Under the pieces are notes generated by a model. It did not search any database. It saw nothing but the letters and a program-made list of their open reading frames with translations, and was not told the DNA's origin. Positions 43,801-48,284 of a DNA stretch of 64,000 nt are shown piece after piece. This stretch comes from Brienomyrus brachyistius (taxonomy: Eukaryota > Chordata > Actinopteri > Osteoglossiformes > Mormyridae). Numbering within the stretch: the first letter of the stretch is position 1; every line of letters starts with the position of its first letter. Where the stretch lies: contig NC_064555.1 in NCBI RefSeq assembly GCF_023856365.1, positions 16,378,254-16,442,253 of the forward strand. Reading direction: 5' to 3'. Position numbers and translations under genes: made by a program.

Positions 43801-43876
43801 GCTATAACTACGTTTTTTTTTCCTCTCCACAGGGTACATCTGAGCCTCACTGTGTGGTCTGGGATTACAGCAACTT
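1205..43876 (+). CDS. adgrb2: adgrb2 (BAI2) adhesion GPCR, extracellular part, 14 exons joined
   Basis: Exons at 1205-1285, 3213-3377, 10979-11143, 18199-18363, 19146-19310, 23109-23210, 26500-26606, 28974-29168, 29612-29680, 33129-33237, 33552-33698, 37861-37936, 39804-39906 and 43833-43876 total 1693 bp (564 codons plus 2 bases) and stay open when joined. They encode a linker (residues 1-27 of this segment), TSR1-4 (28-247), HormR (248-317) and GAIN (318-564). Adhesion GPCRs of this family are cell-surface, mainly neural receptors whose TSRs bind extracellular ligands and whose GAIN domain carries the autoproteolysis site. The paralogue call rests on remembered human BAI2 motifs that recur here, such as [13 protein letters not shown], YWGxPSFARC and [18 protein letters not shown]1 and BAI3 differ at these places. 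The start codon, signal peptide, GPS and transmembrane region are outside the window. Family certain, paralogue very likely. Confidence 0.95.
1604..1621 (+). repeat. poly-G run, 18 bases
   Basis: Uninterrupted G18 inside the linker-TSR1 intron. It is probably length-variable, and assembly length may be unreliable. Confidence 0.9.
1941..2430 (-). mobile_element. internally deleted Tc1/mariner-type transposon
   Basis: Terminal inverted repeats are visible. The left end has TCCAAAAGTATGTGGG (1950-1965) and the right end has TATCCACATACTTTTGGA (2405-2422). The common core is CCAAAAGTATGTGG, a terminus I recognise from a widespread fish Tc1/mariner family. Internal landmarks of that family also survive, including AACATCTCATTC next to the left end, GCTCTAGCAGGACAG near 2220 and the stretch CACCTGTGTCAGCAATGGGTGTGG near the right end. 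At 490 bp against more than 1 kb for intact members, most of the transposase is lost. In my memory the transposase lies on the reverse strand of this orientation. No functional frame remains. Confidence 0.8.
3057..3083 (+). repeat. (GGAT)n short array
   Basis: About six copies of GGAT. It could be the tail of an otherwise lost SINE or a simple microsatellite. Confidence 0.8.
3213..3377 (+). CDS. adgrb2: adgrb2 exon: thrombospondin type-1 repeat 1
   Basis: The 165-bp exon is phase 1 at both ends, with acceptor GTGCAG and donor GTGAGC. It opens [14 protein letters not shown], matching the DPAAEEWSPWSVC that I recall in human BAI2. Six cysteines are present: CSLTC, RSC, TLC, RIC and ATC. WSLW is a tryptophan C-mannosylation motif, and CSLTCGQG fits the CxxS/TCxxG consensus for O-fucose. 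NNSAT is a potential N-glycosylation site. TSRs are extracellular three-stranded domains that bind ligands; in BAI proteins these include C1q-like proteins and RTN4-receptor type partners. The frame is fixed by the cysteine spacing. Other frames in the same stretch are longer but are shadows. Confidence 0.96.
3483..3894. mobile_element. non-autonomous Tc1/mariner-like element flanked by TA
   Basis: The left end reads CAGTACTGTGCAAAAGTCTT from 3483. The right end, read on the reverse strand from 3894, is CAGTACTGTGCAAACGCCTT. The two termini agree at 18 of 20 positions, and TA flanks both sides (3481-3482 and 3895-3896). This is the target duplication of Tc1/mariner insertion. The termini match a common fish MITE-like family. 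The 412-bp interior has no transposase frame, so this is a passive copy or deletion derivative. Confidence 0.85.
5302..5349 (+). repeat. (ATT)n microsatellite
   Basis: About 16 trinucleotide units with one ACT interruption. Confidence 0.9.
5846..5905 (-). mobile_element. SINE 3'-tail fragment
   Basis: Contains CATAGACGCTTTTGTCCAAAG, the reverse complement of the CTTTGGAcAAAAGCGTcTG tail of the tRNA-derived SINE family found elsewhere in this window. The head is not recognisable. Confidence 0.5.
6320..6465 (+). repeat. dispersed repeat R120, copy 1
   Basis: Shares GGCCACAGGGGCACTG, AAAGCTGATTGGCTCC and TCACTCACCAA in the same order with copies at 17300-17425 and 47660-47785. I cannot assign a class. 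It has no open frame, A/B box or clear terminal repeats. Confidence 0.7.
6470..6485 (+). repeat. poly-C run, 16 bases
   Basis: C16 at the end of dispersed repeat R120 copy 1. Confidence 0.9.
6886..7020 (+). mobile_element. tRNA-derived SINE, 3' half
   Basis: The landmarks run in SINE order: CACTGAGCACAGCCCTTAAC, then GGTCCAGGGACTGTCT, then TTTGCTTTGGATAAAAGCATC, then a simple (ACAATT)n tail. These correspond to the middle and tail of the SINE family in this window. The tRNA-like head is not recognisable. Confidence 0.75.
10979..11143 (+). CDS. adgrb2: adgrb2 exon: thrombospondin type-1 repeat 2
   Basis: The 165-bp exon is phase 1 to phase 1, with acceptor TCTTTCAG. It encodes [14 protein letters not shown] followed by a full TSR with six cysteines (CSATC, RSC, KAC, KLC, VC). 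The overlapping WEEW and WSPW motifs give two C-mannosylation candidates, and CSATCGRG fits the O-fucose consensus. The donor is GTTAGT, weaker than the GTGAG/GTAAG donors used at most other exons. No better GT keeps the frame and the TSR end at CP. The end matches the LCxxAxCPV junction that I recall from BAI2, with the split CCC/G+TG codons joining to the valine of TSR3. Confidence 0.96.
11970..12105 (+). mobile_element. 3' fragment of (GGAT)-tailed tRNA-like repeat
   Basis: Contains GGGCTGGTCCCCCGTCCTGG, then GTTATTCCCTGCCTTGCACC, then GGCTCCAGAGCCC and a duplicated AGCAAGCGGTATAGA, ending in GAATGAATGA. This is the order of the 3' half of the family seen at 57466-57650. Confidence 0.7.
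12262..12410 (+). mobile_element. 5' fragment of (GGAT)-tailed tRNA-like repeat
   Basis: Contains TGGAGTTTGCATGTTCTCCT and a degraded tRNA-like head, interrupted by a short CA run at about 12317-12328. It matches the head region of the copy at 20931. Confidence 0.6.
15570..15895 (+). mobile_element. tRNA-derived SINE, near full length
   Basis: The head has an A-box-like TGGCTCAGTGTGGTAGGC and a B-box GGTTTGAATCC (15621-15631), the internal RNA polymerase III promoter of a tRNA. GGGCCCTTGAGCGAGGCCCT follows, the conserved middle of this family, and then a (TG)n run at about 15747-15764. The remainder is AT-rich with AAAGGAGAGCATGATGGG. tRNA-derived SINEs are non-autonomous retroposons mobilised by LINE enzymes. 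This is the best-preserved plus-strand copy in the window. Confidence 0.85.
16257..16287 (+). repeat. C run plus (CA)n microsatellite
   Basis: Eight-base C tract followed by about 12 CA units. Confidence 0.85.
17300..17425 (+). repeat. dispersed repeat R120, copy 2
   Basis: GAGCCACAGGCACACTGG, CTGAAAGCTGATTGGCCCC, CCCCATCACTCACCAATT and GGCTAATGATAAGGCTGGCC occur in the same order as in the copy at 47660-47785. Confidence 0.8.
18199..18363 (+). CDS. adgrb2: adgrb2 exon: thrombospondin type-1 repeat 3
   Basis: The 165-bp exon is phase 1 to phase 1, with acceptor CCTCCCAG after a long pyrimidine tract and donor GTGAGT. It encodes [14 protein letters not shown], then six cysteines (CSVTC, RRC, AEC, YEC, PEC). 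VEGQWLEW is the opening I recall from human BAI2 TSR3. WLDW and WSPW are C-mannosylation motifs, and CSVTCDTG fits CxxS/TCxxG. The reading frame does not stop at the donor. It runs on through a 33-bp minisatellite as far as 19040, so intron retention would add about 225 in-frame residues before a stop. Confidence 0.96.
18364..19145 (+). other. adgrb2: intron, TSR3 to TSR4 (782 bp), mostly minisatellite
   Basis: A 33-bp tandem array fills about 75 percent of this intron and starts only about ten bases after the donor. The remaining 185 bp are pyrimidine-rich and lead to the acceptor CCCGCAG at 19139-19145. Confidence 0.9.
18374..18960 (+). repeat. 33-bp minisatellite, 17 full units plus a partial one
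   Basis: The unit contains CTACACCCGCCCCACACC and TGTGTCACTCCTGTA. Seventeen clear copies can be counted, with an eighteenth degraded one. The variants are single substitutions such as CGCCCC, CACCCC and CGCTCC. Because 33 is a multiple of three, several frames stay open on both strands, which explains the long artificial open frames here. Confidence 0.97.
19146..19310 (+). CDS. adgrb2: adgrb2 exon: thrombospondin type-1 repeat 4
   Basis: The 165-bp exon is phase 1 to phase 1, with acceptor CCGCAG and donor GTTAGC. It encodes [13 protein letters not shown] and six cysteines (CSKTC, RMC, YPC, RTC, KKC). WGPW and WNQW are C-mannosylation motifs. CSKTCDSG fits the O-fucose consensus. The run [16 protein letters not shown] closely follows human BAI2 as I remember it (SKTCDTGWQRRFRMCQ), one of the better paralogue markers. 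The donor is unusually weak, as in the TSR2 exon. The alternative GT positions nearby break the domain end. Confidence 0.96.
19628..19880 (-). mobile_element. degraded (GGAT)-tailed tRNA-like repeat, reverse strand
   Basis: On the + strand it shows TCTGGAGCCTATTCCAGG at the 3' side of the element. At the head it shows GAGAGTGCTACC followed by GAGCTACCATG, the reverse of the tRNA-like start. The middle is diverged. Confidence 0.6.
20931..21362 (+). mobile_element. (GGAT)-tailed tRNA-like element carrying a nested reverse copy
   Basis: The outer element begins GGGGCAGCATGGTGGTGCAG with a B-box-like GGGTTCGAGTCTC, then TGGAGTTTGCATGTCCTCC. At about 21095 the sequence switches to CATCCATCCATTTTCTGAAA and CCGCTTATCCTG. 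These are the reverse complement of the family's own 3' end, and that stretch continues to about 21245. The outer 3' end then resumes (GAATGTTGTGTGAGCGTGCC) and finishes in (GGAT)n at 21334-21362. One member has therefore inserted backwards into another. Confidence 0.8.
23109..23210 (+). CDS. adgrb2: adgrb2 exon: HormR domain, first half
   Basis: The 102-bp exon is phase 1 to phase 1, with donor GTGAGC. It encodes [16 protein letters not shown], then [19 protein letters not shown]. This is the start of the hormone-receptor motif, with the first two conserved cysteines and the tryptophan typical of the domain. NAT is a potential N-glycosylation site. It corresponds to [20 protein letters not shown] as I recall from human BAI2. 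HormR sits between the TSRs and GAIN in adhesion GPCRs and is probably structural rather than hormone-binding. Confidence 0.94.
23390..24378 (+). repeat. 26-bp minisatellite, about 38 units
   Basis: The unit is built from GGAGTGTGGTGTCCCTGC and TGATGTAA. Copies are most divergent at the left edge and nearly identical from about 23640 onward, with recurrent variants (GTGATG, GTCTGATGTCCTTCC, CCCAGC). This suggests repeated block duplication. The long reverse-strand open frame across it is a by-product of the repeat. Confidence 0.97.
24815..24826 (+). repeat. poly-G run, 12 bases
   Basis: G12, followed by a C and a further G6. Confidence 0.9.
24830..24957 (-). mobile_element. tRNA-derived SINE head, reverse strand
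   Basis: Read on the reverse strand it gives ATGTGACTCAGCAGGTTAAG (A-box side), then GATCAGAAGGTTGCTGATTC, then AAATCCCATCCTCGGCAG. This is the same tRNA-like head as the copies at 51340 and 15570. The tail is not recognisable beyond it. Confidence 0.75.
26500..26606 (+). CDS. adgrb2: adgrb2 exon: HormR domain, second half
   Basis: The 107-bp exon enters in phase 1 and leaves in phase 0, with donor GTAGGT. It encodes [18 protein letters not shown], then [18 protein letters not shown], supplying the last two HormR cysteines and the YWG/PSFARC core. SASRRCLL and YWGLPSFARC occur in human BAI2 as I recall. BAI1 has YWEPPTYIRC and BAI3 differs again, so this exon carries strong paralogue information. 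The phase change marks the boundary to the GAIN domain. Confidence 0.95.
27214..27341. mobile_element. foldback (MITE-like) element, about 128 bp
   Basis: The two halves are imperfect inverted copies. GTTTCTC, CCGGTCCTTGGGGATCCCC, then ACGTTTTTGCTCCCTC on the left pairs with AAAGCAAAAACGTA, GGGGGTCCCCAAGAACCGG and GAGAAAC on the right. The flanks ATTTAGAG and TTCAGAAG are similar but not identical, so a target duplication is only suggested. It resembles hAT-type fish MITEs, but the class is an inference. Confidence 0.7.
27573..27670 (-). mobile_element. SINE 3'-tail fragment, reverse strand
   Basis: Contains CATTTATCTGAGGCTTTTAT and CAAGGCGACTTACAGTGG, the reverse complement of the SINE tail, followed by CCCTGGGATACAAACC toward the head side. 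Confidence 0.65.
28307..28755 (-). mobile_element. LINE (non-LTR retrotransposon) 3' fragment, reverse strand
   Basis: The reverse strand reads [20 protein letters not shown], then [10 protein letters not shown], then MERSQL. I recognise this as the C-terminal part of a fish LINE polyprotein. Frameshifted continuations resemble the [14 protein letters not shown] segment that usually follows. The 3' end is a short (GGAT)n tail, seen as (ATCC)n at 28317-28336 on the + strand. Only about 450 bp remains, broken by frameshifts. I cannot decide the clade. It shares its GGAT tail with the tRNA-like family here, so a partner LINE/SINE relation is possible. Confidence 0.75.
28974..29168 (+). CDS. adgrb2: adgrb2 exon: start of the GAIN domain (subdomain A)
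   Basis: The 195-bp exon is phase 0 to phase 0 (65 codons), with acceptor CACTACAG and donor GTGAGG. It starts [12 protein letters not shown], contains [14 protein letters not shown] and ends [20 protein letters not shown] is conserved in all BAI paralogues. [20 protein letters not shown] is closest to human BAI2 ([20 protein letters not shown], as recalled). NVT is a potential N-glycosylation site. Helical subdomain A of GAIN supports the autoproteolytic fold. The exon is embedded in a longer open frame that starts upstream in the intron at 28911, which is not used. Confidence 0.96.
29169..29611 (+). other. adgrb2: intron within GAIN (443 bp)
   Basis: Short intron with no element recognised. 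A T run lies at 29470-29478 and the pyrimidine-rich 3' side ends TTTACCCCTGCAG. Confidence 0.85.
29612..29680 (+). CDS. adgrb2: adgrb2 exon: GAIN domain, 69 bp
   Basis: The phase 0 exon of 23 codons has acceptor CCCTGCAG and donor GTAAAG. It encodes [20 protein letters not shown], then AHQ. Human BAI2 has [23 protein letters not shown] as I recall. The small size, the flanking introns and both phases agree with the exon before and after it. It belongs to a helix of GAIN subdomain A. Confidence 0.95.
29818..29995 (+). mobile_element. 3' remnant of (GGAT)-tailed tRNA-like repeat
   Basis: Contains GTGCCCTGAGATGGGTCCCT, CCTGGGTTATTCTCTGCCTC and ATAGACTCCAGACCCCTGCA, and ends in a degenerate GATGGATCGAT and GAATGAATGA tail. 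Confidence 0.65.
30640..30722 (-). mobile_element. SINE head remnant, reverse strand
   Basis: The reverse strand gives GTGGCCTTCGTGCCTGCAAT, then CAGAAGGTCGCTAGTTCTAAT, which is the tRNA-like B-box region of the local SINE family in degraded form. Confidence 0.5.
30757..30768 (+). repeat. poly-C run, 12 bases
   Basis: Uninterrupted C12. Confidence 0.9.
30789..30849 (+). repeat. (GGAT)n array, about 15 units
   Basis: Nearly pure GGAT tetranucleotide repeat. It is likely polymorphic in length. Confidence 0.95.
31181..31617 (+). repeat. 65-bp minisatellite, 6.7 units
   Basis: Units start with GAGATGTAAC at 31181, 31246, 31311, 31376, 31441, 31506 and 31571, so the period is exactly 65. Copies differ by only a few substitutions (GTGTGTGTTT or GTGTTTGTTT). 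Each copy contains TTCTTTGTGTCTGTAG next to GTGTGTG, a pyrimidine-rich AG followed by GT. Confidence 0.97.
31619..31775 (+). repeat. TG-containing dispersed repeat (TGR), copy 3
   Basis: Contains TTCCCCATAGAAATGAATGG, AGAGTCCCCAGAAAGATA, a (TG)n run and GGGGATACCTATGGGGAAC. The same blocks occur at 58312-58820. Confidence 0.7.
32400..32500 (+). repeat. GAT-rich imperfect array
   Basis: Three GTGATGATGACAGCTGTGGT-type units are followed by GATGATGAC runs. Confidence 0.85.
32881..33095 (+). repeat. TG-rich compound microsatellite
   Basis: About 215 bp of interrupted (TG)n with CGTG and CATG variants, ending about 30 bases before the next exon's acceptor. All six frames give cysteine/valine or histidine/threonine low-complexity translations, which are not genes. 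Confidence 0.92.
33129..33237 (+). CDS. adgrb2: adgrb2 exon: GAIN domain, 109 bp
   Basis: The exon enters in phase 0 and leaves in phase 1. The acceptor CCCCCCCAG follows a C run and the donor is GTGAGT. It encodes [20 protein letters not shown], then [16 protein letters not shown]. Human BAI2 has [20 protein letters not shown] and KAFQSSLIVTDNL as I recall. The final A joins TG of the next exon to give methionine (NL-M-IT), where the human protein has valine. Confidence 0.95.
33238..33551 (+). other. adgrb2: intron within GAIN (314 bp)
   Basis: Short intron with no repeat recognised. The acceptor is CTCGGCACAG at 33542-33551, with a poor pyrimidine tract. Confidence 0.85.
33552..33698 (+). 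CDS. adgrb2: adgrb2 exon: GAIN domain, 147 bp
   Basis: The exon is phase 1 to phase 1, with donor GTGAGC. It encodes [20 protein letters not shown], then [20 protein letters not shown], then [21 protein letters not shown] and PMRGRRGMKDW are the corresponding human BAI2 strings as I recall. BAI3 has IQKLPAASVLTDI and BAI1 has IHKLPASGATDI, so this exon is the most decisive for the ADGRB2 call. It belongs to the transition from GAIN subdomain A to B. In human BAI2 a Pro/Gly-rich insert follows this point; here the next identified exon joins directly. Confidence 0.97.
34490..34670 (+). mobile_element. tRNA-derived SINE
   Basis: The B-box GGTTCAAATCC (34512-34522) is followed by GGCAGGCAGAGTAATCATAT and CACTGGGCCCTTGAGCAAAT, then CTTTTGACAAAATGGTTTGT and a TAAATTAA-rich tail. 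This is the head, middle and tail order of the family. Confidence 0.8.
35237..35313 (+). repeat. (GGAA)n purine tract
   Basis: About 77 bases of GGAA/GGGA repeats with few interruptions. Confidence 0.9.
36301..36318 (+). repeat. poly-G run, 18 bases
   Basis: Uninterrupted G18. Confidence 0.9.
36525..36542 (+). repeat. poly-G run, 18 bases
   Basis: A second G18, 206 bases after the previous one. Confidence 0.9.
37287..37301 (+). repeat. poly-G run, 15 bases
   Basis: G15 preceded by shorter G tracts from 37272, so the whole block is G-rich for 30 bases. Confidence 0.9.
37861..37936 (+). CDS. adgrb2: adgrb2 exon: GAIN domain, 76 bp
   Basis: The exon enters in phase 1 and leaves in phase 2, with donor GTAAGT. 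It encodes [20 protein letters not shown], then ILPAP, and ends with two bases of a glutamate codon. Human BAI2 has [23 protein letters not shown] as I recall. The exon supplies a beta strand of GAIN subdomain B. TAA follows the last in-frame codon if the intron is not removed, so splicing at GTAAGT is required. Confidence 0.95.
37937..39803 (+). other. adgrb2: intron within GAIN (1.9 kb)
   Basis: No repeat element recognised. The open frame at 38875-39360 lacks domain or codon support. The acceptor is CTTTTTTTCAG at 39793-39803. Confidence 0.8.
39804..39906 (+). CDS. adgrb2: adgrb2 exon: GAIN domain, 103 bp
   Basis: The exon enters in phase 2 and leaves in phase 0, with a strong acceptor (CTTTTTTTCAG) and donor GTAAGT. 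It encodes [20 protein letters not shown], then [14 protein letters not shown]. Human BAI2 has PPLAVTSRVMTVTVRP and VELSYIIN in these places as I recall. It forms beta strands of GAIN subdomain B ahead of the cleavage site. Confidence 0.95.
40488..40930 (+). repeat. tandem repeat, about 98-bp unit, 3 to 4 copies
   Basis: Copies start with AATGAGGCTTTTAAAA at 40488, 40585 and 40683, and with AATAAGGCTTTTAAAA at 40781, so spacing is 97-98. Each carries TGATTGGCCAGTCACTGACT and TTTTATCCACATCCTATTGG-type blocks. The fourth copy is interrupted by a (TG)n(AG)n expansion. Confidence 0.93.
40802..40860 (+). repeat. (TG)n(AG)n compound microsatellite
   Basis: About 13 TG units run directly into about 16 AG units, inside the fourth copy of the 98-bp tandem repeat. 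Confidence 0.93.
43833..43876 (+). CDS. adgrb2: adgrb2 exon: GAIN domain just before the GPS core
   Basis: The 44-bp exon enters in phase 0 and leaves in phase 2, with acceptor TCTCCACAG and donor GTAAGT. It encodes [14 protein letters not shown] plus two bases. Human BAI2 has GTTDPHCASWDYSR as I recall. This holds the first GPS-region cysteine and the CxxW element. NGT, spanning the junction with the previous exon, is a potential N-glycosylation site. The following exon should carry the remaining GPS cysteines and the cleavage site; I could not find it before 64000. Confidence 0.93.
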
Positions 43877-44560
43877 GTAAGTCTTCAAGCAGCCTCACCT
43901 TATGAGACACTCTTTTCACACATATGCACACACCTAAATGTACCACATGGTGTGGTTTGACCTGTTTAAATGTAGCAGGTGTCATTTGAACTCAATAGCA
44001 TTAGCTGTTTATGCTATGCTATTTGTGTACTCTGCAGGAAGGCCCCTTCAACTACAACTTGAGTTTAATACCCAAAACTTGTTGATGCAGCCACTAGGTG
44101 GTGCAATGGTTGAGCATCCGACTCTGACACCATAAACTTTATATTTGAAAACCATGTCCTAGAAAAGCTGTTTCAGTTCTTTGTTTATATGGCAAAACTA
44201 AGTTGCTCCTCTTAGACATTTAAATGTATCAACATTAGTGTGTTTAAGCTGTTCAAATGAAAGGTGAGTTTGGGAAGGGAAACACTAGTGTGCATCGGCA
44301 GGCGGATCAGGAATTTCCCATTGCAGACCGTGCATGTCAGAGTCTCCCACAGTGGTGCTCTATGCACATTCGGCTGCAGCAGAGCTATGAATCAGGTTTG
44401 CGTCAGTCATAAGAAAATACAGAGAGACCTACGACATTAGCTCAAGAGCCCCCGAAACTGCGAAAGTAGTCCATATTACCTCTGCAAGTCCGAAAACATC
44501 AGTGCCTCAGTGGGTACCCGATAGGTGCTGTATCTTCCACGGTATTACAGCCAGTCTGCA

Positions 44561-45060
44561 TGGAAATTACAGTGCCTGTCTGCCTGGGTACTACAGCGCT
44601 TGTCTGCCTGGGTACTACAGTGCCTGTCTGCCTGGGTACTACAGTGCCTGTCTGCCTGGGTACTACAGTGCCTGTCTGCCTGTCTGCCTGGGTACTACAG
44701 TGCCTGTCTGCCTGGGTACTTCAGTGCCTGTATGCCTGGGTACTACAATGCCAGTCTGCCTTGGTACTACAATGCCAGTCTGTCTGTCTGCTTGGGTACT
44801 ACAGTGCCTGACTGCCTGGGTACTACAGTGCCAGTCTGCCTGGGTACTACAGTGCAAGTCTGCCTGTCTGCTTGTAAAGTACAATGCCTGTCTACCTGAG
44901 TACTACAGTGCCAGTCTGCCGGGGCACTACAGTGCAAGTCTGCCGGGGCACTACAATGCCAGTCTACCTGGGTACTACAGTGCAAGTCTGCCTGTCTGCT
45001 TTGGAAGTACAATGCCTGTCTGCCTGGGTACTACAGTGCCAGTCTGCCTGTCAGCATTGT
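44561..45060 (+). repeat. 24-bp minisatellite, about 20 units
   Basis: The unit contains TGCCTGTCTGCCTGGGTACT and ACAG, with occasional units lengthened by an extra TGCCTGTC (32 bp) and single-base variants (CCAGTC, GCAAGTC, CCGGGGCAC). Translations are open in three frames. Confidence 0.95.
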
Positions 45061-45804
45061 ATGCGTGTGTTTCAGAGCCGGGATGGATGGACAAAGACGG
45101 TGCATAACAGTTCAGCCTCTTAGACATACTCGGCAGCGTCCTTGGTGTCGTGTGTGTTTTTGATATTAGCAAACCGAATGACAACTGGCCGACATGTTGT
45201 TTAAAGCATCGTACATAGCATGGGGGAAAAAATCTGCTGAAATTTTAGGGGAAAAAATGGGGTTTAACTTTTCACCCAACCTGAGTACCAGCTTCTGCAA
45301 CGGCTTTCTTAAAGGATGTAGTGTCCCATCAGCAGATTACTGATGTGCTCCAATTAAATTTCTTAGAATTAAAAAATGGATTCTCTTTAAGTATTCTGAG
45401 ATAGGGAGGATTCAGCTTTTTGTCACGCATTAAGTGCGCGATAAGGCATTCTCTTCGTATCCTCACACAGATAAATGTTTCCCAACCTGATATGGCCCTG
45501 TAACCTGAACTGCCCATTCTCTGCCTTTTCCCCCCACTTTTTTCACTGATAACCCCCCCACCCACTCCCCCCATCCGTACGAATGGATGAATGAATTTTT
45601 TCTGCTGTCACCTTAAAATCCATATTTTCACCGAGACTCTAAAGCAGTAATTATAACATTATACCACAGAAAACAATGTTATTATTAATGATTTTCATTT
45701 TAGCTTTTTGCTTTTTAATTTGTCTTACAGATAAGTGAAGGTGGCCGTGAATATTGATATTTCCTGGGTCTTGAAGGCTGATTTTGCTCGCGTTTCTGCC
45801 TGTG

Positions 45805-46022
45805 TGCGTGTGTGAATGAGTGCGTGTGTGTGTGTGTGTGTATGCGTGTGTCTGTGTGTGTGTGTGTCTGTGTATCAGTGCCTGTGTACCTGTGTGACAG
45901 TGTGCGTGTGAGACTGAGCGTGTGTGTGCCTCTATGAGAGTGTGCGTGTGTGTGTGTGTCTGTCTTTGTGTGTGTATGTGTGTGTGTGTGTGTCTGTGTA
46001 TGTGTGTGTGTTTGTGTGTGAG
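45805..46022 (+). repeat. TG-rich compound microsatellite
   Basis: About 215 bases of interrupted (TG)n. Confidence 0.9.
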
Positions 46023-46794
46023 TCTAAGGACAGTCCCATGCAGCCTTCCTGATGCCTTTAGGCTTCGTCATAGCAAACAGGCCGATTTAGCCTTTTGTAT
46101 TCAGGCTGCCCCGGCCGCCTGCCAGCTGCATGGCATTAAACCGTCAGGATGCATCTGTGCCTCTGCCAGGGCGCTGGATTTTAATGCGGGTGCCGAACAG
46201 CTGGGCGGCTGCTCTAGAGCTCCACCCCCCCACCCCACCCCCAATCCTGGATCTGCCATTATGTTAGCGAGCCGGCAGCTGAATATCAATGAAAAGGCTC
46301 CACATGGGAACAGGATGTTTAACCATTAATGGTGGGGGACGCGTAACTGACACACACGTCATGCTCAGGTCTCTGTTCTGCATGCTCAGAGCCACCTGCA
46401 CACTTAAATGAGTGCAGTATGCACTGTGGGCTGCGGAATGGGTTGGGGCCACTGGGGAGGGGGGGTGGCTGTCTAGATTAATTTTGGATCATTAATAATG
46501 CAATGATGACTAATCAGAAAATTATGAATTACCTACAAATAATTTAATACAAACCAGTAAAACTTCATTAATAAAACCCTAAATGATTTGTGTTCTTAAA
46601 ACACCCCAATTTATCACCCCCCCTTGCTCAGATGCATTCCGCAGTTTATGGCGTCCACATATGACAGAGGATAGAAAGTCACAGACAAACACACACTTAC
46701 ATGAACGCATACTGACTTACTTTAAATAATAGTTATGCAGCAAGTCACATGACCTTATGACACAAAAGTAAGCTTCAATCACATGCACAATTTG

Positions 46795-47011
46795 CATTAA
46801 GTGATTTAGCACACTTTTATCCATAGCAACAAAGCAACATTTGAGACAGCAAGGCCAGAGAATCACTGGAGCAGTTGGGGATCACAGCCCAACAGTGAAA
46901 TCAATCTGGCAACCGCTGGATCGGCAGCCTTCTGTTAATTCAAACTGTTAATGCAGGGGGCTTCAAACTGATGACCTTCTCATTACAGGCCTTACTCCCT
47001 GAGCCACACAC
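46795..47011 (-). mobile_element. tRNA-derived SINE, near full length, reverse strand
   Basis: On the + strand it runs TTTAGCACACTTTTATCCAT (tail), GAGCAGTTGGGGATCACAGC (middle), then ACTGATGACCTTCTCATTAC and CCTGAGCCACAC (tRNA-like head). This is the reverse of the family order. Confidence 0.65.
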
Positions 47012-47659
47012 GCGCAGATATACACTCTCCAGCTTTGGGGTGATGTCGAACAATGTCGAAACACCTTTGCCAGTGTTCAGCATTCAGACTGCACAATTAC
47101 AGGGATTAACCGATGAGGTAAAGCAGTCCACCTGGCGAAGGCTGAGCCTCATCCAGTCCTCGTTTGTCTTCATGTTCAGCTGCCACCTCTCATCAGCCAG
47201 TCATTTAACAATTAACATTTATACTTCTGTGCTTCCTGACACGGAACCGAATATAATTTCTCACACGTTCTCCCAGTCCAAATATAATTCACTGCTGCAG
47301 CGTTTGCAGTGCGCTGAGGGTCAGCCGTAATGCTGAAGCAGCCTAACAGTCGATAATGATAAAAGATTCACCAGCAAGCAAAGGTCACTCAGTAGAAATG
47401 GAATTTTCTGCTATATTCAGTAGCTGCTATCATACAGTAGGATTTACCTTTTTTATTATCCTCTTTCCATGACATTTTTCTTACATAAAACCTTCCCAAA
47501 ATGGGTATTACGGTGGCCGGCAGCCAAAGGCGGCCCACGAACCGAACCACTAGCTTAAGGGAGCCCTGCCATGATAGATGTTTTGGGCCAGTGCGGGAAG
47601 CGGAAGCTGGAGCTCCGGTTGGGCGAGACATTCTCCCGCACATTAGGACCAAGAGAGTA

Positions 47660-47785
47660 TACAGGAGCGAGGCCACAGGGACACTGGCCCCAGCTGAAAG
47701 CTGATTGGCTCCCACAGCACCCCTCCCCTGTCACTCACCCATTCAAAGCATATCATTGGCTAATGATAAGGGTGGCCCCACTGTA
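47660..47785 (+). repeat. dispersed repeat R120, copy 3
   Basis: GAGGCCACAGGGACACTGG, CTGAAAGCTGATTGGCTCCC, TCACTCACCCATTCAAAGCA and GGCTAATGATAAGGGTGGCC match the order of copies 1 and 2. Confidence 0.8.
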
Positions 47786-48264
47786 TGGATTTTAGCTGTG
47801 CCTTAAAAAAAATGTCCTAGTTCCGCTGCTGGTTAGCGGAGGAGGGACAAATTTAGGAAGGGCAAAGGGGTGCTGTGGAGGACATCAAGTGTGCAGAGCA
47901 GTGGGTAAGATGCAGTTCCTGTAATGTTATGGCATCTGCGCTGAGAACTCTGCCGCCAGGCAGCTACGCTCTCGCATAGAGGCATTAGGACAGCGATGCT
48001 AATGCCACACTGCTTTGTTTGCCGGCTCTGCTGCTCTGGAGTGTAACCCCCCTGGAATGAGGAAAATGTACGGTGGGAAGTTAGCGATTCAGCGGCTCGC
48101 GGATCTGGGCGAGACCACAGGAGAGGCCCTGTCGGCTAATGGATCACGTGCAGCACTGTCAATTACAGCGGTGGCCCACCTGAGCGACCGCCCCCGGCTT
48201 GCTGTCGCTTTGGCAGCCAGGTCATTAGGTAGGGCTGCGACTGTGTACAGACAATGAGAGCGGT

Positions 48265-48284
48265 GGGGGGGGGGGGGGGGGGGG
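48265..48284 (+). repeat. poly-G run, 20 bases
   Basis: Longest homopolymer G run in the window. Confidence 0.9.

Larger units (their letters stand above)
39907..43832 (+). other. adgrb2: intron within GAIN (3.9 kb)
   Basis: Contains a 98-bp tandem repeat (40488-40930) with an embedded (TG)n(AG)n run (40802-40860). I recognise nothing else. Short GC-rich open frames at 41755-42220 and 42456-42684 are unsupported. The acceptor is TCTCCACAG at 43824-43832. Confidence 0.75.

Noticed and set aside
44502..45107. 201-codon forward frame rich in YYSACLPG
   Set aside because: Translation of the 24-bp satellite.
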